Shown here: positions 56,737-64,000 of the stretch, piece after piece | Layout of the letters: each line of letters begins with the position of its first letter | Position numbering within the stretch: position 1 is the stretch's first letter | From: Batkoa obscura | Lineage: Eukaryota > Entomophthoromycota > Entomophthoromycetes > Entomophthorales > Batkoaceae | DNA: 64,000 nt | Assembly (NCBI GenBank): GCA_030770535.1 | Contig: JASVEC010000005.1 | Coordinates: forward strand, 372,001 to 436,000 | Direction of reading: 5' to 3' | The notes under the pieces: generated by a model | The model's input: only the letters and a program-made list of their open reading frames with translations | The model's database searches: none | Told to the model about the DNA's origin: nothing | Translations under genes and position numbers: made by a program

Positions 56737-58685
56737 GATAATGTAAATTAAACTTTAGGTTGTTTTAGTTCTGAAATGTAAATGGCTGTAAAGGTGGTAT
56801 TTATACCATCTAGTATAGCTTTAAATTGGACCCAGAACTCTTTGTGACTGCTTTTGTCCAACCATGTGGTTTTTGACTAGTAAGCTAGGAATCCTTTCTT
56901 AGTATGCCATACTTATGAGCAATTGGAATCTACTTTATTGCCCCATATCCTTATGAATTTGATTAATTTGCTGAGGTAATTTGTACTTCTGTTTTATCGA
57001 AAATTGCATTACTTTCTTTTGGTAATTTTTAGGCTTTTATGAAATTGAATGTTGTTGATTTAATAATGGTTTGTGAAAAATTTAACAAATTTAATAAGCT
57101 TATTAAGAAATAAATCTATCTTTTCTGCTTTTATTAGATAGTTTGTTAATATAGGTAATTTCTGTGTTTATTGTCAATTAATATGCTGCTAGAAATGCTA
57201 TGATGAAAATAAAGTATTTCAGGGTGCAAGATTAAATATTTGAACCCATTTTCTTAGAAAAGTCAATGTTTCAACCTTAATATAAGTAATATAACTCACT
57301 AAAAGGTAGCGATATATTCATAAAAACAATAGCCCATATTAACCAATGGAATTTACTAATATCTGTTATAAAAAAATTTTATAGTTATGATTAAAACCCA
57401 AAATTTGAAGGCGAAAAATTAAGTATGTGCTATTATATCTGAAAGTCATTTTTTATAGCGATACTTATTAAATTCTTGAAAGAGCATAAGCCTCTAAGTG
57501 ATTTATTAGTTATAATGATACATTTTGTTAAAGTAAATAGAAGCATTATTCCCATAAGGGGATTTAAAGGCAACCTATGAGATTAAAAACATCCAACTTT
57601 TAAAGCAACCCACAAAACAGTAATAAATATTAAGACTTTACAGATATTCTTTATCGCTAACAAAACGACAAATGCTAATAAGAAATTCTATAAACCACTA
57701 CTCAAAAGTTTAAATCAAATAACTAGTGTCTACCAAAATAACACACTCCTATCCTGAAGATTAGTATTGCCAAAATCCAATATCAAAATTATTTGGATTT
57801 TATAATAATGTGATATTATGATGAGGGTAATTCCTATTTTTTAATTTAAATCTAGCAAAAACTATATCATTTTACATTGCGAATAGCTCAACTTAAAATA
57901 TAAAGATATATCTATAAATTGTGTGCTATGGTATCACAATACATGACACAAAGGGTACATATAAATTATTGTGGCTTCAAATGCAGTGTAAAACATTACA
58001 AATTTCATCAAGTTGGAGCTTTTAGGTTGGCATTTAATAGCTTTAGCCATTTTGTTGATTTAATGGAAATAGGATAAACTAGGTTTAAAAGTTAAATTAA
58101 AAATTAATTTGGTACAATTTTAAGATAATGTTTTGTGAGATAATTGGCACTGCTGGGTACTTGTTCATTAACTTTTATTTAAATTAGAGTTTGGAATTTT
58201 TATTGAGAATGGCTCATGAGCTCAGTAAAGCGAACTAGTGTACTAAGGTTAAGCTTTTGAGAATAAGTACATATTTTCATACTAATGGGGAATAAAGTGA
58301 AAGATATTGTTTATATGCTTTAACGTTAAAACTTTTTATTTCTACTGCATTGGAAATGGGATTATAGAGGGAGCTAGTACTTAAAGATTGGATATATAAT
58401 AGAAGATATATTATGCTTGATATTGAAATAGGATATGGTCATAGTTTTAGTTCTATTTATTATGTTCTAATCTTGTGAAAGTAGAATGATTTATAGCTGC
58501 ATAATCAGCTATTAGAATCATTAGTTATTATTTAACAGTTTACTCATAAACTAATTAAGTTAGAAAATACTATGTGACTAGTATTCTACTTCACAGAAAA
58601 TAGAAGAACGTACTTGAAAATTAAAGTATAAATAGAATACAAATCATGTCCAACCCCGATAACATTAACTTGTCTAATATTAATT
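56737..58685. promoter_or_regulatory. Divergent region between the two CAP genes
   Basis: 1.95 kb with no gene. A TATA-like palindrome ggtatttatacc at about 56796-56807 lies 62 bp before the dead gene's ATG. The rest is AT-rich and unrecognised. Confidence 0.45.
58627..58634 (+). promoter_or_regulatory. TATA box of the CAP gene
   Basis: TATAAATA lies 52 bp before the ATG. In such AT-rich DNA the match alone is weak, but the dead paralogue has the same box about 62 bp before its ATG. Confidence 0.5.
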
Positions 58686-59417
58686 ATGAAATTCAACAAT
58701 CCTTTACTATCTTTATTTACTCTCCAAGTCATCAGCTTAGTTGCTGGCGAAGCTATTACTGGTTCTGCTAAGGCAGGTGTTGCTGATACAGTTACTATAA
58801 CCAAATCTGTTTATATTACTAGGTATTTAGCTACTAAAACAGTTACCAACATTGCTGAAACCACCGTTTATAAATGTACCGATGAACCCAAGCCGGTAAC
58901 TACTCATTCCGAACCAGCTAAGGAATCTACTATGACTTCTTCTCAACCTAAGCCAACTGAAACCTCATCCCAACCCCAGCCAACTGGAAGCAATCCAGGT
59001 GATCAGCCTGATGAAAGGAGCGCTGAAATGTTATGCTTAGTAAACAAGATACGTTCAGAAGTAAACAAAAAGCCATTGAAGTTGGATTCACGCTTAATGA
59101 AATCATCTCAAAAACACAGTGAGGATCAAGCTGAGCATAAGAAGATGTCCCACGATGGTACCAAAGTAAAATTCTTTTTTGATCGTATTAAAAATGAAGG
59201 CTTCAGAGCTTATACCGGAGCAGAAAACGTAGCTTGGAATCAAAAAAACATTAAAAAGGTAGTGGAAGCATGGAAGAAATCAGAGGGACATTATAAGAAT
59301 ATCATTGGTGAGTTCGAGTGCTTTGGATGGGGTGAGAAGGGCCTATATTGGACTCAGAATTTTGCAGCAGGGGAGAAGTGTGACGGTGATTATATAATTG
59401 ATTGTAGCGGATATTAA
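58686..59417 (+). CDS. Secreted CAP-superfamily (SCP/PR-1-like) protein
   Basis: 243 residues, single exon. A signal peptide ends near VAGEA. A Thr/Lys-rich segment (TVTITKSVYITRYLATKTVT) and a Ser/Pro/Thr linker (about 64-108) lead to the CAP domain (110-243). The cavity residues are visible: His144 in QKHSEDQAEH, SHDGTK (155-160), Glu180 in TGAENVAWNQ and His202 in GHYKNIIGEFECFGWGEKGL, then WTQNFAAG. Cysteines at 210-240 probably form disulfides. CAP proteins of fungi bind and export sterols or fatty acids and are often secreted during host contact. The linker fits a wall-associated or extended secreted protein. Intact partner of the decayed copy at 55951-56736. Confidence 0.92.
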   Translation: MKFNNPLLSLFTLQVISLVAGEAITGSAKAGVADTVTITKSVYITRYLATKTVTNIAETTVYKCTDEPKPVTTHSEPAKESTMTSSQPKPTETSSQPQPTGSNPGDQPDERSAEMLCLVNKIRSEVNKKPLKLDSRLMKSSQKHSEDQAEHKKMSHDGTKVKFFFDRIKNEGFRAYTGAENVAWNQKNIKKVVEAWKKSEGHYKNIIGEFECFGWGEKGLYWTQNFAAGEKCDGDYIIDCSGY

Positions 59418-59779
59418 GAGTTAAAAGTTAAGTGATGATGGCTTTGATATCTTGATGGTTTTTGGAAACTATTAAAACTTAATTATCGAAATAAATAATA
59501 TTAAAATTTATCGAAATGATGTTATGCCAACGTATGTTGTATTTGCTTATTTTTCTATAGAATTTCATGACAATTAGCGCTTTGATTTTAATATGTTTAT
59601 AAAAATACCCCATTATCATAGTTTGAATATCTAATAAATTTTAAAACAAATAGCTCTTCATAGTCCAATGGTTTTTTAACTTTACATTTAAACACTTTTT
59701 TATGTTTTATATTATATAAACTCGACAATAATTATACTTAAACATATTAATTTTATTTAAAAAAATGACATCAAAACTA
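59418..59779. other. Intergenic region between convergent CAP and GH31 genes
   Basis: About 360 bp, AT-rich, holds both 3' ends; nothing specific seen. Confidence 0.5.
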
Positions 59780-62005
59780 TTATAAAGATATTTGGACATC
59801 AAATTCTTGGTTAGCCTTGAGTTTACCAACTGAGATATAAAGTGTTCCGCTACGATCATTAGCATCGTAATACCAACCCTCTTTGTTATCAGCAACCTTA
59901 TCAGTAACAGGTTTAGATTCCAATTTAGAAGCACCCTTAAATTCTACTGATTTTGGAGCAGATGTAGCATGGATAACTAAAACATATGGTCTTTCCGTAG
60001 CAATTCCGTCATAACTACCGTTGATTTCACCAATCTTAAGTTTAAACCCATTGTATTTACCTTCAAGCGAGAACTCTTGTTTGCTATATTTTTTGTCTTG
60101 GAACTGACGAGTAACAAGATCATCTTCATATAAAGTATATTTGGTTGATTTACCAGCGGATGGATAAATATCTAAAATAATTGGATGATCTGGTTTACGC
60201 TCTCTGTATGAGTTGACTTTATTCCACATAGGAATGATAGAGTTCTCTCTAACAAATAAAGGTAAAGTGTCTAATGGAGCATTATATCCGTTTAAGGTGG
60301 TAGGACCAGTATATACTTTTCCATTCCAATAATCAACCCATTTTCCTTCAGGTAAATAAATGCCATCTCTCTTTAATTCATCTTTATAGACAGGGGCTAC
60401 TAGGAAAGAAGATCCAAACATATATTGATATTTAGTAGTTTCCTTATCCCAAGTATTTTTATCTTTAGGATACTCTAATACCATAGACCTTACAATAGGG
60501 AATCCAGTTTCATGGGCTTCATGAGCTAAGGTATAAATGTATGGCAATAACTGTTCACGTAACTTTAAATATTTTCTATTTATAGAAGTTCCAGGCTCAC
60601 CATATCTCCAAGGTTGTTTATCGAATTTAGCCCATCCTGACATGGTCATAAAAACTGGAGTAAATACTTTATATTGTAAATCACGGATATAGGTGTTTGC
60701 GCTACCACGGAAAATACCATCTACATCACCAGCAGTATATACTTGGGCTGATAATCCTGATCCATGGATAGTAGGGATATGGAATCTTATATTTTCCCAA
60801 CTTCCACTTTGATCGCCTGTCCATTGTACCGCACATTTTTGTACTCCAGCCCAACCTTCAACTTGCCATACGAAACCACGTGCTGAAGAGTAATCTTGGA
60901 TACCATTATAGGCTTCATTACATGCTTTAAATCCAAATTCGTAACCATCACCTACCCAAGCAACATCTAGTTTCCTTACTCTTACTCCCCATTCACCTAC
61001 TTCTGTTGGTTGATTAGTTAAGTTAGATTCTGTCCATAAACCTAAGGAAATATTTCTCTTAGCTAATGCTTGGTTAGTTTCATCTAATTGAGTATAACCG
61101 CAACCATAGCCATCATTGACTAACATCCATCCAATAGGTAAGTCATTTTGTACATAACCATCAGCTACTTTAGTAGAATCAATTAATGTATCTTTTGGTG
61201 GCCTACCATTAGCAGTCTTAGAATAACAATCGGAATCTCCTAATTCCAAACCGTAAATTGGTGGCATAAAGGGTCTACCAGTTAAATAGGTATATCTATT
61301 CAAAACTTGCTTATAATCACCAATAAAATAATAAGCATCAAATCGATCTTCAACATGAGTTAAATTTAAAGGTGAGTTGAAATCATAATACCCTGGAGTG
61401 AATGTATTTCTAAATACGCCATAACCTTTAGAAGACATATAGAATGGTGATGGATTTGGGTTACCTCCATCATCCCAATTGTAGTCTACTGTAATATTTA
61501 ATTTGGTATTACGGTGAGTAAATCTTCCATTTTGCATACCACCACCAAAGAATTGTTCATCTTCACGTTGTTTTAGTAATTGCACGGTACCTAAATCATT
61601 TAACTCAAGTGGTGCTGCTTCTTCAAAGATAGTATCTTTTCCTTTAATAAGCTGTAACCTCAATGGATAATAATTCACTCTTAAAGTATGCTTAGAGTCC
61701 TGGTTTTGAATCTCATGCCAGTTCCCATTGTTATAAGAATGAATCTTGGGGGCCTTGAAATCTTTAGCAACGGTAATTGGTAGTGGTAACTCTTCAAAAT
61801 CTTTCCCTTTCTTAACTGCTTGTACACGAATGATAGAGTCTTCTAACCAAGTGACCTTAAGCTTGTTTTCATTTCTACTAGTGAAAACAATTTCATTCTC
61901 ATTTATTTTTTTATAATCTTTCATATTGTTAAACTTTACACTGTCCCCTGCTACAGCCCCGAGAAGGCCAAAGACAAAAGATACTAGAATGGCACTCTTT
62001 TGCAT
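59780..62005 (-). CDS. Secreted GH31 alpha-glucosidase/glucosyltransferase of bacterial type
   Basis: 741 residues from the ATG at 62005. Signal peptide MQKSAILVSFVFGLLGAVAG. The N-terminal beta-sandwich is followed by the GH31 barrel. The catalytic nucleophile Asp is in KLDVAWVGDGYEFG (about Asp347), and the acid/base Asp in QWTGDQSGSWENIRFHIPTI (about Asp398). C-terminal GH31 domains carry YMFGSSFLVAPVY and LPEGKWVDYWNGK. The usual fungal nucleophile motif WxDMNE is absent. The catalytic surroundings (GWAGVQKCAVQWTGDQSG, SGLSAQVYTAGDVDGIF, GEPGTSINRKYLKLREQLLP) recall bacterial 6-alpha-glucosyltransferase/isomaltosyltransferase-like GH31 enzymes. It would act outside the cell on alpha-glucans. 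No introns. A bacterial origin is an inference from remembered motifs. Confidence 0.9.
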   Translation of the reverse strand: MQKSAILVSFVFGLLGAVAGDSVKFNNMKDYKKINENEIVFTSRNENKLKVTWLEDSIIRVQAVKKGKDFEELPLPITVAKDFKAPKIHSYNNGNWHEIQNQDSKHTLRVNYYPLRLQLIKGKDTIFEEAAPLELNDLGTVQLLKQREDEQFFGGGMQNGRFTHRNTKLNITVDYNWDDGGNPNPSPFYMSSKGYGVFRNTFTPGYYDFNSPLNLTHVEDRFDAYYFIGDYKQVLNRYTYLTGRPFMPPIYGLELGDSDCYSKTANGRPPKDTLIDSTKVADGYVQNDLPIGWMLVNDGYGCGYTQLDETNQALAKRNISLGLWTESNLTNQPTEVGEWGVRVRKLDVAWVGDGYEFGFKACNEAYNGIQDYSSARGFVWQVEGWAGVQKCAVQWTGDQSGSWENIRFHIPTIHGSGLSAQVYTAGDVDGIFRGSANTYIRDLQYKVFTPVFMTMSGWAKFDKQPWRYGEPGTSINRKYLKLREQLLPYIYTLAHEAHETGFPIVRSMVLEYPKDKNTWDKETTKYQYMFGSSFLVAPVYKDELKRDGIYLPEGKWVDYWNGKVYTGPTTLNGYNAPLDTLPLFVRENSIIPMWNKVNSYRERKPDHPIILDIYPSAGKSTKYTLYEDDLVTRQFQDKKYSKQEFSLEGKYNGFKLKIGEINGSYDGIATERPYVLVIHATSAPKSVEFKGASKLESKPVTDKVADNKEGWYYDANDRSGTLYISVGKLKANQEFDVQISL

Positions 62006-62086
62006 AGCGATCAAAATATAAAAATAGTTAGTTGTAAAAATTATGTACTTTAATAAAAGCTTAAGAATTGAAGCATGTTTCTGTTT

Positions 62087-62095
62087 CTATTTATA
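62087..62095 (-). promoter_or_regulatory. TATA box of the GH31 gene
   Basis: TATAAATAG on the minus strand, about 80 bp before the ATG, in a less AT-rich setting than most of the window. Confidence 0.5.
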
Positions 62096-63126
62096 TCATT
62101 TTCGAAAACAAAACAGGAAAGCATTAAATCGAAAAGTAAACCATGTGAATGCTAAGGGGATAGTAAGATGCAAGTTAATTACAATTAGAATCATTTGATT
62201 TTTGTATTATTTAATTCATATTTGGATGATTCTAAAATCATTACATCCTTTCTTTTTATATCCAACTTAATTTAGTCTAGCTGAACATAAATCGTATTCA
62301 TCTCATTTTAAACTTTGAACAAATTCGTTATCCCTGATAAGAACCTTAATGCAAGAATGTTAATTTTCCCACGGAATTCAATTGATTCAACTAAATCATT
62401 TTCGAAAATTTTCGAAAATTTAGTCATTCTTATTTAATCAAATCATTTGATCAAACTAAAAGTTACAATAGGTCTGATGACCTGGCCATCATGAACCAAA
62501 GTAGCATGTTTAGATAATTTTTTAAAGTTTTGGTCAGACAGCTTTGGGTTTTATAGTGATGGATAAGATTATATCATAGCTGGTAAGATGGATGAATTTA
62601 AAGTTTTTTTGATGTAAATAAAATGTAGTAATTTTTAATAATAATGCCTCCTTGTTATATTAAATCGAACAACTGGGCTGCTTTCGAACCTTTAGGAATT
62701 CTTTTTTAAAAACATAATAACTGTTTTTGTGATATTTTAATGAAGTATAAAATTACAACTATTGTTTTAGTTTTAAAAATGCAAAACTAAGTAATTGTTA
62801 TTAAATATTGCATAAATTCCTTTTTTCTTTGAGCAAGTCTATAGCGGTAAAAGTATAGATTTGCAACAGATAATAATTTTTACTTTAGGTTTTCTTTATT
62901 TTTATATGGAATAAATGCTTACTCATCCAACCAATGACTTAATTAATTTTTTTATAAAAGTAATTTAGTTAAACTTAATATTATAAAATAAAACAAAATA
63001 AAAAATAACGATTTAAATATAAATTAAGTAAAAACAACTTTTTGTAATATTAATTAAGTTGCTTTTAAATTAATACTACTTTATATTAAAGTTTTATCTT
63101 TTGTTGCCTAAAAGAATATAAAGCTA
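62096..63126. other. Intergenic region
   Basis: About 1 kb. A short tandem of ttttcgaaaa near 62398-62420 is the only structure I see; the rest is AT-rich. Confidence 0.45.
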
Positions 63127-63591
63127 TGTGAAAGTTGGTACTCAGTGGTCGGAGTTAAAAGCAGTCCTTGCTTAATTAGCTTGCCTTGAGTCAAAAGGTT
63201 TTAGTTTATATAACTAAGATAGATTTAAATTAGTAAGAATAGTGCGCAATAGGCTATGAACTATGTAAAACAAATATAATAAAAAATACTACTGTAAAAT
63301 CTACGTAAGATGTTGTCAGAAAGAGTTAGTGGCTTTATTAAAGGTACGATATCAAGGAGTAATTCAATTAAAAAGCATCGAGTTATCATGTTGAAGGATC
63401 TGTTTTATACTCGAATAAGTATGGATATTAAAACGAGAAGATAATATTCTTTGCAATATGAAGTTATAAATCCTCGCAACAAATCAAAATATGGAACTCT
63501 GACTCGATTGTGCTTGAACTTGAGAATACAACAACTTAAATGATTTATTATGTTATAATCAATCCGAGAGCTAATAAAGCAATATTTCACA
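63127..63591 (-). repeat. Solo LTR of the Ty3/gypsy-like family, with target duplication
   Basis: 465 bp, same orientation as the LTR at 36160-36702, inverted ends tgtgaaa/tttcaca, and a 4-bp direct repeat gcta on both sides (63123-63126 and 63592-63595). No internal parts adjoin, so it is a solo LTR fossil, visibly diverged from the other two. Confidence 0.85.
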
Positions 63592-64000
63592 GCTATTAAA
63601 TACTCTTATCTATAAACTTTTTTAAATAAAAGAAACAACAATCATATTGTTAGCTATAATAAAAAACTAAATTTTCCAAAAATGTATAATAAAGACTTAT
63701 TTTTAATAAATAATTTCAATTGGTATTTTAAAACATTTTATTCAGTTGATAAAAAATAAAAATTTAGTTATTCAAATTTTTTACATTTTTGATTAAAAAT
63801 TAAGAAGCTTTAAAATATAAAATATTGGTATTTTTAAATTTGAAATATTTTTGTTTATTTTTAAATTAAATTATTTATTATCAGCTTATTTGAATAAATA
63901 TAACTATTATAGTATTATAATTTAAACTTATTATAAATATAAAAAGTATTATTTTTAAAATTGCTATATTTTAATTAAAAATATTTTAAATAATTCAATA
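63592..64000. repeat. AT-rich region with a dispersed repeat
   Basis: From about 63845 on the sequence runs parallel to positions 240-380 (shared tttaaacttattataaatat and ttttaattaaaaat in the same order and spacing), so it is a second direct copy of one repeat cut by the window end. Confidence 0.6.

Overview
The window looks like a piece of a very AT-rich fungal nuclear genome. Fungal hallmarks are a Zn2Cys6 regulator, three WOPR-domain regulators, a TCO89-type TORC1 subunit, a fungal-type tyrosinase and short GT-AG introns (mostly 50-90 nt). A mitochondrial branched-chain dehydrogenase rules out the AT-rich anaerobic gut fungi. Long Asn tracts, a class A (rhodopsin-like) GPCR and secreted CAP proteins point to an early-diverging lineage. 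An Entomophthoromycotina fungus such as Conidiobolus sensu lato is my best guess (inference, not proven).

Layout. 1-12 kb is gene-dense and intron-rich: branched-chain 2-oxoacid dehydrogenase E1-beta, SVP26/TEX261 ER-Golgi receptor, phosphomannomutase, an SLX4-like protein with two UBZ4 fingers, a truncated Zn2Cys6 regulator, a VAMP-type R-SNARE whose start codon is split by an intron, a multi-pass membrane protein and a small helical protein. 12-36 kb is gene-poor: a protein built of six or seven helix-turn-helix repeats, a short TCO89-like protein, a GPCR, an elongator tRNA-Met, three diverged WOPR genes and a UDP-glycosyltransferase, between long AT-rich gaps. 36-42 kb holds a broken Ty3/gypsy-type LTR element and a solo LTR; another solo LTR lies at 63 kb. 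43-62 kb holds tyrosinase, dynactin p150, EXO70, a bestrophin-like channel, a dead and a living CAP-domain secreted protein, and a secreted GH31 enzyme of bacterial type; all but one of these are intronless.

Threaded through 17-46 kb are nine copies of a ~105-bp MITE with inverted ends and TA target sites. The divergent dynactin/EXO70 promoter region holds four consecutive large foldback hairpins. Several conserved genes in the right part (tyrosinase, EXO70, bestrophin-like, HTH-repeat gene) carry apparent one-base shifts, mostly in homopolymers, so sequence error must be separated from true decay.

Themes: secretory pathway and trafficking (SVP26, PMM, R-SNARE, EXO70, dynactin), secreted proteins (tyrosinase, CAP, GH31) and regulation (WOPR, Zn2Cys6, GPCR, TCO89, HTH array). 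I see no operon-like coupling beyond divergent and convergent neighbours.
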